64,000 nt of DNA from Schistosoma mansoni (Eukaryota > Platyhelminthes > Trematoda > Strigeidida > Schistosomatidae): NCBI RefSeq assembly GCF_000237925.1, contig NC_031495.1, forward strand, positions 31,855,236 through 31,919,235, read 5' to 3'. This document shows positions 1 to 13,779 of the stretch, in pieces (position 1 is the stretch's first letter; every line of letters begins with the position of its first letter). A program made the position numbers and the translations under genes. The notes below the pieces were generated by a model that saw nothing but the letters and a program-made list of their open reading frames with translations, ran no database searches and had not been told where the DNA came from.

Positions 1-1082
1 TCGTGTACAAATATTACGTAATGTTTATCAGCGGGAACATTTACTGAATTTCACAGATAATTTACTAATAGGATACCTCATCTAAAACATATCAATTATT
101 TCTTTGTCTGATATATACGAAAAGTCTTAAAAGATAAATATAAATCTACTCCCGTATAAATTTAATTCCGACAGAAATATAATTGAAGAAGACAGCCCTC
201 CACTTTTTCGTTATCCACAAATTATTCTTACTAAAAAAGAAAGGTCGATGAAGGCGTTTGGACCATATGGAATGCCGTTGATACAAAATAATATGGTCAT
301 CGTGGAACTAACTCACAGGATAGTAAAAAAGTACAGTTCAAACCATGTGTCGTGCGTTGCGTTGCACATTCCGCTTATTTTTAAGAAGCAGGTGCTGAAT
401 GCATGAATAAAGGAAAAAGGTACATAAATATGTCGTGATCTATAGTAATCCGAAATTTTGTGAGTTGAAGGACTATGTCTATCCAAAGGTATGTCATTTA
501 CTTAGACTAAAACATCTATAGAAGTTTGTCAAATAATCACTTGGTCGTAAAGTACCTTTACAATCACCTATTAAACTCAGAGGCTTACCATGTGCTTTCA
601 TCCATGCATCCGACGATCTAGATCCAGTTTTTGGATTTTACACGAGTTTTCCATTTAACGCAGTTAATCATTCTTTTGGGAACCATAAAAACACTGCCCG
701 TTTCTACAGACCAATAAATGCAAAAGGTTTGCGAACACGGAAATGATTCTTCCCAAAATATAGATCTGGATGTAACTATGTTCACTGATGAAAGTGCAGG
801 AACGGTTGTAGAGAATAAATAAACTCAGTTACAAAATGAAATTCCCGAGCTTACTGAAACATCTAATGACGAAGATATTTGTATTTATTGGGGATGTAAC
901 TATTAAGCAGTGAGAATCGTTCCGGTGATCAGATAAAATATTCGAGATGTAGCTCATTAATTCACCTTGTCTACGTTGCAAGGACCTTTAAGGGTGAATT
1001 CTTGTTTATGGAGTGCTACGGCTATGGTCTGAAGTCATGAGCTTTGTAAGTCTATGCCATACATAATATCTTTTTCATTATA
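1..1082. other. gene-free flank of the palindrome
   Basis: AT-rich sequence with no convincing open frame, RNA gene or recognised repeat on either strand. It ends abruptly where the left palindrome arm begins and has no mirrored counterpart beyond 13779. Confidence 0.5.
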
Positions 1083-4000
1083 GACAACAACCTTCTTTCT
1101 AAGATAACGTGACTTGACCCCCCATTCAGAAGGCCTCAGCAAACCTACTTTATAATCTTTACCTTATTTTTTGTCACTCACTCTATGCTTTCAATAGAAA
1201 CAGCTATTTCTTTACTTATGCTTATCATATATAGCATACAAAGCTGATGTTTACGTGCTTAATAACTAGTATGAAATTCTACGAAAGTTAATTTAATACA
1301 TCTTTTCATTTATGGTCTGTAATTTTCGTAGATAGGCTACGCTATCTGAAATTTAGAAGAGTAAATCAATAGCGAGTTCGAAAAATGTATCGTTTCACCC
1401 GTTGGTTAATATTGGTTTGAAGAGATTTTCACAATCGCCTCTAAGCAGTTGACTTGTGTCTGTTAGTGAATACGAATAATTAGGCGGTGTAGACTAGTAG
1501 ATGTATAGTAATTATCTGTATGACAAGTATTCACATTTACATCCATAAGTGGCAAGGGTATCCATAGTTAAAATTAGTGTATGTGGTGAATAACTAATAC
1601 AGTTACTCTACAACTATGTATTTCATGCTCTGTTTAAATCTGTTGTAAAAACACAGTATAATTTCACACTGTGTGTTTCAAATACGAATTCCAGCTTGTG
1701 TCTTATCGAAGTTATAGATTTATTGTGATTGATATTGTAGCTGTAAATAATTCCCCAATATTCAATATTACTTCGTTGGATAATTTCAAATTCACATTAA
1801 CTTAATAAGAGCATAACCACTGTGAGAGACAATTTTGCAAATATTCTTGAAATATCTAAAAAATATTTTAAAACTTAATAGCAGTCAACTTATTATGAAA
1901 TCCAACTATAAAAAATTAGGATTATCCGACGAACAACTGTCGTATTATGAAAAATAGGAAAGTCTCACTACAGTGACCTGCTCAATATATAATCGTAATA
2001 CAATTTTGTGTATGATAGTGGGTGTGAAGAGTGTGGCGTTTGCTATCATTAATGATTAGTTCTTTGAAATTACAATTTATGGGCGACCTCAGAACGATGC
2101 CAAGTTGACTTTGAGAAAATTCACAAACCTTCTATATTCTAATCAGGGTTATAAATTTATGTGAAGAGTTAGAATCGAGGTTTAGAGTTATTAGTTAGGA
2201 TTAGGAATTATATTTCAGGTTTTTGTCACGAGGTGACATCAGCTATAACAGCAAAGTACTGTTTAACACATGTTATCGGCGTTCATTTGGAATGAGGAGA
2301 GATCTAAAACAGTGGCATACAAACCAGGATCAGTAAACGTCTGAGGAGGAAAAACACGGCATTCCAGCAACAACGCATGTATATTTTCAAACTTCGAACA
2401 ACGCAGTCCCACTAATTTTTCAGTGGCCGTGAACCATCGTTTCTGGGTCTAGCGCACTAACTGTTGGTATCCGGAGAAAGTTTTGTCAGCGCACCCGGTA
2501 AAAGCCCTTCAACGAACCACGAGCGCATAATTTCTTCTCTTCCACTAATGTTTTTTCGATAAGACGCGCAAATACCTATCTGGTGTAATCCGTGAAAATA
2601 TTCAACGGGATCCTCTCTGGGTTGTTGACGATGATGGAGAAATTGAATAGTACTTTGTTGAGTGCCCACAGGCACAGAAAAGCACTCGTTCATTATCCTG
2701 CAATTAAGGGTTGATGGATTGTCTGCCCCATTGATTAAGATAAGTGTTGTTCTAGACTTTCCTATATCATTGTAAATTACTACTTAAGAATGGTAAAATA
2801 GACGTCTATAGTCTATACAAAAAACTTAACTAAACATTTTCAAATGCTGATTTAGTATTCAGTAGCAACACTAAAAGGGAAAAATTAGTCGAATTCTTTA
2901 CACATCTGTACGATGCGTTTATATCAAACCAATTTTAATTGATTTCACAACACAATCTACTACTATCATCTGGTACCGCATACATCGTTTTGATCGGTTT
3001 TACCATATGAACTTTGCCTGCCAATAAGAACGATTTTACTTATCAGTTTCAAATTTTCACTGAGTTTCTCATGATAATATACAGGTAGGTATATCAAAAA
3101 TGTCGCATCCTGTGGAAATAACTTATCAGACGAATCCTACTCTTGAGTTACAGCAAGCCAATTGTTGAACATGTTTGGGCAAACATTAAACATTGACTTT
3201 TTTGAAACCACATATACTTTTGACAACTTGTATTTTCGTTGTCGAAGATCCGGTCGGTCAGTATTCTGCTATTTTGAGGACCAAGTCAGACACACCAGTA
3301 AATTCACAAGCCTGATTCCATACCACTAGCTCCTAAGGAACTTTGTCAGCTCGTTTTAAATAAGGAGAACGTAACAGCTCAACCTACTTAGCTCCATCTT
3401 GTAGTTAATATCCAATGACTTTTTGCCCTGGTGCTATTCAATGTCGCTTAATCAATTGTTTTTCATGGCATAGATACGTTCAACATCACGAATAATCTAG
3501 TTAGATTTCAAGGATATTTCACCCACACAACAAAGTTGTTAATTGAGTGTTCTATCGAAATTTTCCGTGTATTCGTCGCCGAATCTGCAGTAATAAGTCT
3601 GTAGTGACCTACTTTTGTGACGAGAACGTTATTGGCACAATGGAAACAGTTATTATTATAACCAATTGTGCCAGTGGTTGTTTTGCTGTACTTATTTGTT
3701 TAACTGTACCAAACGCACTTTTCTTTCCTTTGCCTGTGACCTTGCACGAACTTGCTTACACTCGGCAGTTCCGCTCGTAAAATTTGGTACGTCTCGGTAT
3801 TCTTTCGATACCACGAGATCGCCAACAAATATATCTTATTGGAACCATTAACAGCCTTCTGATTTTTGGTCTACCGAGGGATCCACGTCTATACCTGGCA
3901 CATAATCTTCATGTAGTAGTGATCACAGTCAATCGCGACTCCACGACATCTACAGGTCTGTTTCTTGTGATCAGACTGATGGCTAAAGTAAATCTTATAC

Positions 4001-5278
4001 CTAAATAACTTTTTTCATCATCAGTATCTTATCATTACTTCATTTAATCTCTCCTAGAGGCACTATCAACTAGCCAATTTAGTAAAGGACGACTCTTGAC
4101 TTCATTGTTCACCTTTTGAATTTCACAGTACTTAACTTTGTCAAAGTGCACGTGTTCATTCATCACTCCTCATCCTTACACAACCCACCGCTAATTTACA
4201 AATTAATGATACACCTGTTTCATTTATTCGCAACCTGTAATTTACGACGTTACTTTGGCAAATAAATGTTAATACACATGACCAAGTCCTGGACTTTGGA
4301 ATCATCTTTACCTAAGCATAATTGTAGATTTATGAACCTAATGAATACGTAATCCTTAATTACTGCAAGCAACTGTTGTGAAGCATACATATAATATTTT
4401 CGCAAATTACTAGATCGTTTTCAAAACGTTTTTGAATAACACTTGCGTATCTTTTCCACCACAGTCAATTCAAATGCTGTCATTTGTTAGATTAAATCCG
4501 GATGCGAGAACCTCTGATTTCATGCCTACAACAATGAAAACAATTAGAACATGAGGGGTTAGTTTCAACATTCCTTGACACCGAAAGTCAAATACTAATC
4601 AACTAGTGAATATTGTGCGGCCTTAAATTGCAGCATATGAGAATTCGGTCTACAACTATTCTTTAATTTTATGGACAGCATCTATAAAAGATTATCGGTA
4701 CAACTTGATACTGAACGTCCATTTCTTGGGGACAGGAGAGGCAGAAATGGGACCACAATGAAAAAATCAGGCCATAACTTGGTGCTGAGAAAAGATTGCA
4801 ACGCTCGGGTTAAAAATTTAATGATGGTTATTTTCTAGATAACGCCACACGAAACCATAAACAAACTCGAAAAATCTGTATGGGTAACGGCGCAGAACAA
4901 TACAACCTGCGTGGTAAGATTTACTAAAGAGTGTCAAGACGGGGGTTTGGTAATAATACAGTAACTGAGGCCTACAGCGGATGCTTCGGTAAACATTTAA
5001 AACTGTTTCGGAAACAAAAGACATGCCCTATTCTCTAGCATCTACTATAGTAAGAAGTAACGCTTGAGTGTAATAGGAGGAGTCAGAATGGTAAATGGAA
5101 GTGAGACCTGGTCACTCACTTTGGGATGTAATGGAAGTAAGGATTAATATATTTGTAAAATCTCAGCGAATGAATTTGTAGCAAATCCAACGTTTCGCCT
5201 GGCAATCTGGTCCAAGCTTTTTCAAGGAATTATAATCAAACATCAAAATTATCGAATATAAATAGGTACATGGTTCTT
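1083..5278 (+). repeat. left arm of a 12.7-kb inverted repeat
   Basis: This 4,196-bp segment is the reverse complement of 9584-13779. Every matched pair of positions sums to 14862, so there is no net length change between the arms. I saw four substitutions by eye (near 1095, 1247, 1372 and 4980), three of them in the outer 300 bp, giving roughly 99.9% identity. Short open frames mirror exactly between arms (3547-3780 with 11082-11315; 4818-5024 with 9838-10044, one Arg/His change). They are short and show no recognisable domain, so I do not call them genes. The arm includes an LTR-element gag-like fossil and a dispersed repeat at about 2065-2250. Confidence 0.95.
2457..2693 (-). mobile_element. 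LTR-retrotransposon gag-like fossil (left arm copy)
   Basis: A 78-codon open segment with a gag-like composition and pattern: an REDPVEYFHGLHQIG stretch followed by SWFVEGLLPGALTKL, resembling the matrix/capsid region of Gypsy-type gag proteins. No protease, reverse transcriptase or integrase was found next to it. It is a broken remnant of an LTR element. It is the mirror of 12169-12405, so it predates or was carried by the palindrome duplication. The family assignment is inference from pattern only. Confidence 0.45.
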
Positions 5279-8200
5279 TGAAGTTGTAGTAGGGTCGTCC
5301 ATAAGTTATAGTCTCATCGAAAAATCTAACACTGAAATCGTCCTTCTAAGTGCCTTTAGCGCTCTTAATTTACTGATATTGTGAGAGGGAATGTTTCTGC
5401 TTGTTCAGTCTTCCATTCACAACCTAAAATTTAATTTCCTTCGATCCCCGTGGATTTATGTATATTTTAAGATCGCGTGCATGTAGCAGAGCAAAATAAC
5501 ATGTAATAGAATGATAGGCCGTCAATAAACTATAAGGACAAGATTGGCCCAATTAGGGGGGATGAGCATGTTGTGATCCCGACAGGATAGGGTAGTTGGG
5601 GAGGTTTTTTCTGAAAAAGCCATACCTTTCCATGTGCCTTTTCAGTTCCGAAAGCAGGGAATAAAATCTTTTACCAGAAGCCGAAATTTGTTTCCTCTCT
5701 GCGTACAAGTATTGGGATGTCCCTTTATCATCAGAGGATGGTCCATCCTCTACAAGAGGACTTATAAGGTTTTGGAGCATGGCCAACTTTCATGAGCTTA
5801 TCTACAATACTGCTCCAATAGACCTGATATAATATGGTTGAATAGGCGTAACTCGAAAGTCTAATATCGATTATTCTGTGACGAAGTCACACTGTTGTCC
5901 ATTCTGACCCTCTCTATTGTGATAGTTAGGGCCACTGCTTTGTAGGAACCTTGGAAAAGCAAATGCAATCTTACGGGTGTAACGACTCACCCGTCATCCA
6001 ACCTCTCGTGTAAATCTTATTGGTTAAAAAACATTCGGTCTGTATTACCATATGATTAAAGACCGGTGTTTTCCCTCAGTCGCTACGCACTCCCAAAAAG
6101 AGTGGCATGAAAGAAGTAAAAATGGTCTGTGCACTCCTTCAGTAAACTGTGATTGATTCTACTTAAATTAACAGACTTATATGAGTTCAAACAATCACGG
6201 ATAGCCTCAAGTCCGAAGTCGGAAGCTCCGAGATGCTTAGGACAGTAAGCATATATATTAAGAGGCTAGTAGTGGTCAGAGATACATCTAGTTAAGTAAG
6301 TCGATATAAAATCCCCACCTTAAAACCCAAGCAACCTCATTATGAGGGATACGAACAGTTCAACAGTCTCGCTAAAGTGTATTCATCTTGACATCAGTTG
6401 TTTTACTCACATGGACAAACATTGGTTTGCAATCATTTTTCAGACTTTATCAAATTAGTCCAATTAATTACTCTGTTCCATTTCATTAATTGAGTATCTT
6501 TGAGCCTTGTAAGATGGTCAATCAGTTTTGTCATCAAGCAGAAGTCCTTTGATCCAAGTCGAACTCTAAATTTTGGTTAGCTCTCGAGTGCTCGATGAGA
6601 AGAGTATAATCTGCGTATTCAATATCGAACATCAAATACGAAATATAATCTGAAAACCATCTGTCGATATAACTCATTAGTGCTTACATCTTGTTATTAA
6701 TGGATAGTTCTGGGACTCCGGTAAATACAATCTTTACACATAACCACAAGAGTTTAAGTGGGTTTAACATTTACTAAAAAATGTGCTTATTTAGAGGGAA
6801 GGTCAGCCTATTTTTGCAAGAGCAACAAAATGCTGCAACTGGCTTTTCTCACACAGCGTGTCAGTCCTTTAACTAGTTGTACTAAAAAGTGTATGATTTA
6901 AAACATGTTAAATAAAAATATCTTAACTGTAGTGGGTTTTTAAGACGTACAATAGACAAGTTTGTAATCCTAGATCAAGTAATTTAAGGCCAAATAAACT
7001 CGAGGATAAAGCAATAATCTTATGTATATGACTGGAATTACTCTTAAGATAATTTACAAAGCATACCTGCTCCTAGAACAGGCAGCGTCATAAAGAACCT
7101 GGAGCGATTAGGCGCGAAGTCGAGTGTTTAAAAAAGCCAGATTATATTCTTTCTTTCTAAATATTGATCTAAATCTCAAGTTTGGGTTTCTTAAGTTTGT
7201 TAACAGTACGGTGACAAAGCATTGCTTTACAGCCAATAGGATTTTGTGATACAGGCTTAGGCCCCGATTCGTAGGTTTATCATAAGACTTGTAACTTCCA
7301 ATACATAGACGTGAACTATTTCCTCCTCTACAAATAATAATTTGACATATGAAGGCTGACTATTTAGACTGAAGTCTTTCTTTCATTGTCATTTTAATAT
7401 TTTTTGTTGCTGAGTGTTTCATAGCTATTCAGCACTTCCTGATTGATTGAAATAACCCCAGACAGTACAGCATAAATTTGTCATGGAAGCTTGTATTTGT
7501 TGCCGTTTTCAGAACGAATCGTAGTTAAGAGATAGGAAGACAAAACATTCTGTAAAACAACAATGAGTTGTGATGTTTAACAAATTGGGATGGGTTCGAA
7601 CAATGGAGGGAAAGCCGAAGTGGGGAGAAGTTTGTTTGTTAGCTTTAAGACTGTAATAAAAGAATGCACTGCTTCAAGGCATAACGTTCTTGTCTAATAA
7701 TTTTCACTTACCATTCTGCCTTGACAAGATGTCAATGTATTAGTCATAGTGCAGGAACCTGAAGCAGCATGTCAGAGGTTATCATAATAAAATAATAAAG
7801 TTAGGACTAAACATCTGTACAAGGAGTGGCAAGCATAGGAGAACAAACACACAAGCATTGAATGGTTACCTATTATCTGACCATAAGGAGCCTGAGACAA
7901 ACAAAATCTTTGCCTCTACAGACAAGGTTAGATAGAAATTATCGTTGCAAACTTTTATTACATGTCTAACTTTTAACATTTCCCTTAACCTTTAATAATT
8001 CTATATAGGGATCTATGTCTGCGGGTCCAAGTGCCGGCTAAGAAGTCTCGTCATAATTAGTTTAAATCTCCTCTTTATGGAATTGCCTTGAACGTAGCCT
8101 TCAATCACGTTGTCCTAGTATGGATCTCGGAATAGATGGTAGCAGTACACCAAAATGAGATCGATCGTAAATGTTGCTCTTCGAATTACAGCGAGTGACC

Positions 8201-9583
8201 AGCCAAGTTTTTTGAAGGTCAATACAAATATATTAGTAAATCCGATAAATTTAGGATCACTCCTTATAACAGATCAAACAGAGATCCTGTTCGACTTGAC
8301 TACGTCCTAGTTACTTGTATGAGAAGCTCGAAACCCTGAAGTTAGAATTTTAGTTAAGGAACCAGGTCTGTGAAATGAAATCGCCACTTCTTCGTTAGTA
8401 AAACTGCGTAGTTAGATATTATATGCTTGCTGTATCGTGCATTATCTTGATTGTCGGTTGACTGAGAGTGAAAGAATTGCATTTTGAACCGTCAGACGTT
8501 AGTAAGTATTCTCGGCTTTCATCACACTTAGTGTACCGTTGCTGAGTGGCAGGTACTTAACACTACATAAACTATTTAGACGGAACAGTAGATATTTATA
8601 ACAGATCACACAAATGCTGTCCTAAAATTGCTATACAATCACACTAACTCAAGTGAAACTCAAACAATCCTTACTTCCATATATAAGAACTTTCGTCTAA
8701 ATTAGAGCAAATAGTTTCACAGTATTTATGGCAGCTAATCATTAATAAGTAAAAACCTGAACTCCTTACCATTTTATCGTATTATCTAAGTGACAACAAT
8801 TACATTCAATGATTCTTATTTTATTATTATTAGCTTTATTCAATATTATATTTTTGGTACAATACAAAATTCTCACCACAAAGTACTTCAAGAAATTTCC
8901 GTTTCTTACTTCTTCGTCTTCCTGACGATAAATATTGGGTGATCACCAGTTAGAAGTGAGCAGCCCAGTCAATCGACATCTGTATAATGTACATTCTTCT
9001 CTCTGCATATTGCCAGCAACCACGATATCTCTGATTAGGCTTTCTGTAACCTTTACAGCGAAATGTCTTACTCTTTTCAGAAACGCACCTGAATAGGTTG
9101 TGCGATTAATAGGCATAATGATGTATTAAAACAAACGAAATTGGATAACTTGTTGAAATATCTAGATGACAGGAACAGGTAGCCCAGATGTTTAAACAGG
9201 CCGCCAATAATCAGTTATCGAAATACGTTAAGCAATTAATTGGAACATTAAAAATGACACATATATTCAGTTTCAAATTAAATTCTTCCTCTTTGGATTT
9301 CACCCTTTTATTTTTATTTTGATTATTTATCTTCATTTTATACATGCTGTGACATATGTGATTCATATCATACATTAAAAATTGTACGTTTCCTTATAAA
9401 TTCACCCGACAAGAGACAATATATTGTGAATTAAATCTCTCCTCTCACCACTTACATTTCTATACAATATGTTATATGAACACTTATCGTTTCACATCAC
9501 AAATCTCTTACAGACTAATACATATACCTAGTCTAGACATTATTAACTTTGATTGGATGACCTATTCAGTGTACAATGAAACG
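5279..9583. other. unique spacer between palindrome arms
   Basis: A 4,305-bp spacer, not mirrored. The longest open frame I noted is 77 codons on the minus strand at 5553-5786. It is polar, carries SSDDKG and lysine/arginine-rich stretches, and has no motif I recognise; it may be an exon or chance. Sequence at about 7560-7625 resembles sequence at about 17105-17200, suggesting a diverged dispersed repeat. Nothing else is supportable. Confidence 0.4.
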
Positions 9584-12500
9584 AAGAACCATGTACCTAT
9601 TTATATTCGATAATTTTGATGTTTGATTATAATTCCTTGAAAAAGCTTGGACCAGATTGCCAGGCGAAACGTTGGATTTGCTACAAATTCATTCGCTGAG
9701 ATTTTACAAATATATTAATCCTTACTTCCATTACATCCCAAAGTGAGTGACCAGGTCTCACTTCCATTTACCATTCTGACTCCTCCTATTACACTCAAGC
9801 GTTACTTCTTACTATAGTAGATGCTAGAGAATAGGGCATGTCTTTTGTTTCCGAAACAGTTTTAAATGTTTACCGAAGCATCCACTGTAGGCCTCAGTTA
9901 CTGTATTATTACCAAACCCCCGTCTTGACACTCTTTAGTAAATCTTACCACGCAGGTTGTATTGTTCTGCGCCGTTACCCATACAGATTTTTCGAGTTTG
10001 TTTATGGTTTCGTGTGGCGTTATCTAGAAAATAACCATCATTAAATTTTTAACCCGAGCGTTGCAATCTTTTCTCAGCACCAAGTTATGGCCTGATTTTT
10101 TCATTGTGGTCCCATTTCTGCCTCTCCTGTCCCCAAGAAATGGACGTTCAGTATCAAGTTGTACCGATAATCTTTTATAGATGCTGTCCATAAAATTAAA
10201 GAATAGTTGTAGACCGAATTCTCATATGCTGCAATTTAAGGCCGCACAATATTCACTAGTTGATTAGTATTTGACTTTCGGTGTCAAGGAATGTTGAAAC
10301 TAACCCCTCATGTTCTAATTGTTTTCATTGTTGTAGGCATGAAATCAGAGGTTCTCGCATCCGGATTTAATCTAACAAATGACAGCATTTGAATTGACTG
10401 TGGTGGAAAAGATACGCAAGTGTTATTCAAAAACGTTTTGAAAACGATCTAGTAATTTGCGAAAATATTATATGTATGCTTCACAACAGTTGCTTGCAGT
10501 AATTAAGGATTACGTATTCATTAGGTTCATAAATCTACAATTATGCTTAGGTAAAGATGATTCCAAAGTCCAGGACTTGGTCATGTGTATTAACATTTAT
10601 TTGCCAAAGTAACGTCGTAAATTACAGGTTGCGAATAAATGAAACAGGTGTATCATTAATTTGTAAATTAGCGGTGGGTTGTGTAAGGATGAGGAGTGAT
10701 GAATGAACACGTGCACTTTGACAAAGTTAAGTACTGTGAAATTCAAAAGGTGAACAATGAAGTCAAGAGTCGTCCTTTACTAAATTGGCTAGTTGATAGT
10801 GCCTCTAGGAGAGATTAAATGAAGTAATGATAAGATACTGATGATGAAAAAAGTTATTTAGGTATAAGATTTACTTTAGCCATCAGTCTGATCACAAGAA
10901 ACAGACCTGTAGATGTCGTGGAGTCGCGATTGACTGTGATCACTACTACATGAAGATTATGTGCCAGGTATAGACGTGGATCCCTCGGTAGACCAAAAAT
11001 CAGAAGGCTGTTAATGGTTCCAATAAGATATATTTGTTGGCGATCTCGTGGTATCGAAAGAATACCGAGACGTACCAAATTTTACGAGCGGAACTGCCGA
11101 GTGTAAGCAAGTTCGTGCAAGGTCACAGGCAAAGGAAAGAAAAGTGCGTTTGGTACAGTTAAACAAATAAGTACAGCAAAACAACCACTGGCACAATTGG
11201 TTATAATAATAACTGTTTCCATTGTGCCAATAACGTTCTCGTCACAAAAGTAGGTCACTACAGACTTATTACTGCAGATTCGGCGACGAATACACGGAAA
11301 ATTTCGATAGAACACTCAATTAACAACTTTGTTGTGTGGGTGAAATATCCTTGAAATCTAACTAGATTATTCGTGATGTTGAACGTATCTATGCCATGAA
11401 AAACAATTGATTAAGCGACATTGAATAGCACCAGGGCAAAAAGTCATTGGATATTAACTACAAGATGGAGCTAAGTAGGTTGAGCTGTTACGTTCTCCTT
11501 ATTTAAAACGAGCTGACAAAGTTCCTTAGGAGCTAGTGGTATGGAATCAGGCTTGTGAATTTACTGGTGTGTCTGACTTGGTCCTCAAAATAGCAGAATA
11601 CTGACCGACCGGATCTTCGACAACGAAAATACAAGTTGTCAAAAGTATATGTGGTTTCAAAAAAGTCAATGTTTAATGTTTGCCCAAACATGTTCAACAA
11701 TTGGCTTGCTGTAACTCAAGAGTAGGATTCGTCTGATAAGTTATTTCCACAGGATGCGACATTTTTGATATACCTACCTGTATATTATCATGAGAAACTC
11801 AGTGAAAATTTGAAACTGATAAGTAAAATCGTTCTTATTGGCAGGCAAAGTTCATATGGTAAAACCGATCAAAACGATGTATGCGGTACCAGATGATAGT
11901 AGTAGATTGTGTTGTGAAATCAATTAAAATTGGTTTGATATAAACGCATCGTACAGATGTGTAAAGAATTCGACTAATTTTTCCCTTTTAGTGTTGCTAC
12001 TGAATACTAAATCAGCATTTGAAAATGTTTAGTTAAGTTTTTTGTATAGACTATAGACGTCTATTTTACCATTCTTAAGTAGTAATTTACAATGATATAG
12101 GAAAGTCTAGAACAACACTTATCTTAATCAATGGGGCAGACAATCCATCAACCCTTAATTGCAGGATAATGAACGAGTGCTTTTCTGTGCCTGTGGGCAC
12201 TCAACAAAGTACTATTCAATTTCTCCATCATCGTCAACAACCCAGAGAGGATCCCGTTGAATATTTTCACGGATTACACCAGATAGGTATTTGCGCGTCT
12301 TATCGAAAAAACATTAGTGGAAGAGAAGAAATTATGCGCTCGTGGTTCGTTGAAGGGCTTTTACCGGGTGCGCTGACAAAACTTTCTCCGGATACCAACA
12401 GTTAGTGCGCTAGACCCAGAAACGATGGTTCACGGCCACTGAAAAATTAGTGGGACTGCGTTGTTCGAAGTTTGAAAATATACATGCGTTGTTGCTGGAA

Positions 12501-13779
12501 TGCCGTGTTTTTCCTCCTCAGACGTTTACTGATCCTGGTTTGTATGCCACTGTTTTAGATCTCTCCTCATTCCAAATGAACGCCGATAACATGTGTTAAA
12601 CAGTACTTTGCTGTTATAGCTGATGTCACCTCGTGACAAAAACCTGAAATATAATTCCTAATCCTAACTAATAACTCTAAACCTCGATTCTAACTCTTCA
12701 CATAAATTTATAACCCTGATTAGAATATAGAAGGTTTGTGAATTTTCTCAAAGTCAACTTGGCATCGTTCTGAGGTCGCCCATAAATTGTAATTTCAAAG
12801 AACTAATCATTAATGATAGCAAACGCCACACTCTTCACACCCACTATCATACACAAAATTGTATTACGATTATATATTGAGCAGGTCACTGTAGTGAGAC
12901 TTTCCTATTTTTCATAATACGACAGTTGTTCGTCGGATAATCCTAATTTTTTATAGTTGGATTTCATAATAAGTTGACTGCTATTAAGTTTTAAAATATT
13001 TTTTAGATATTTCAAGAATATTTGCAAAATTGTCTCTCACAGTGGTTATGCTCTTATTAAGTTAATGTGAATTTGAAATTATCCAACGAAGTAATATTGA
13101 ATATTGGGGAATTATTTACAGCTACAATATCAATCACAATAAATCTATAACTTCGATAAGACACAAGCTGGAATTCGTATTTGAAACACACAGTGTGAAA
13201 TTATACTGTGTTTTTACAACAGATTTAAACAGAGCATGAAATACATAGTTGTAGAGTAACTGTATTAGTTATTCACCACATACACTAATTTTAACTATGG
13301 ATACCCTTGCCACTTATGGATGTAAATGTGAATACTTGTCATACAGATAATTACTATACATCTACTAGTCTACACCGCCTAATTATTCGTATTCACTAAC
13401 AGACACAAGTCAACTGCTTAGAGGCGATTGTGAAAATCTCTTCAAACCAATATTAACCAACGGGTGAAACGATACATTTTTCGAACTCACTATTGATTTA
13501 CTCTTCTAAATTTCAGATAGCGTAGCCTATCTACGAAAATTACAGACCATAAATGAAAAGATGTATTAAATTAACTTTCGTAGAATTTCATACTAGTTAT
13601 TAAGCACGTAAACACCAGCTTTGTATGCTATATATGATAAGCATAAGTAAAGAAATAGCTGTTTCTATTGAAAGCATAGAGTGAGTGACAAAAAATAAGG
13701 TAAAGATTATAAAGTAGGTTTGCTGAGGCCTTCTGAATGGGGGGTCAAGTCACGTTATCTTAGAAATAAGGTTGTTGTC
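9584..13779 (-). repeat. right arm of a 12.7-kb inverted repeat
   Basis: Mirror copy of 1083-5278. The inner edge is sharp: identity ends at 9584, where the left arm ends at 5278. The outer edge is at about 13779, inside a stretch reading ttgttgtcc. The near identity points to recent duplication, continuing gene conversion between arms, or an assembly duplication. The few substitutions argue that the second copy is not a simple verbatim artefact. Confidence 0.95.
12169..12405 (+). mobile_element. LTR-retrotransposon gag-like fossil (right arm copy)
   Basis: Mirror copy of the gag-like segment in the left arm, with the same 78-residue product. Like its twin it is a short broken remnant with no partner domains. 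Its downstream flank (about 12600-12800) carries a dispersed repeat also seen at about 48330-48510, which may be part of the same element family. Confidence 0.45.

Noticed and set aside
3547-5024. Open frames of 61-77 codons mirrored in both palindrome arms as genes
   Set aside because: They occur twice only because the DNA is duplicated; they have no recognisable domain and overlap each other in different frames.
1083-13779. CRISPR or tandem-array interpretation of the repeated segments
   Set aside because: There are only two copies, inverted and kilobases long, in eukaryotic intron-bearing DNA.
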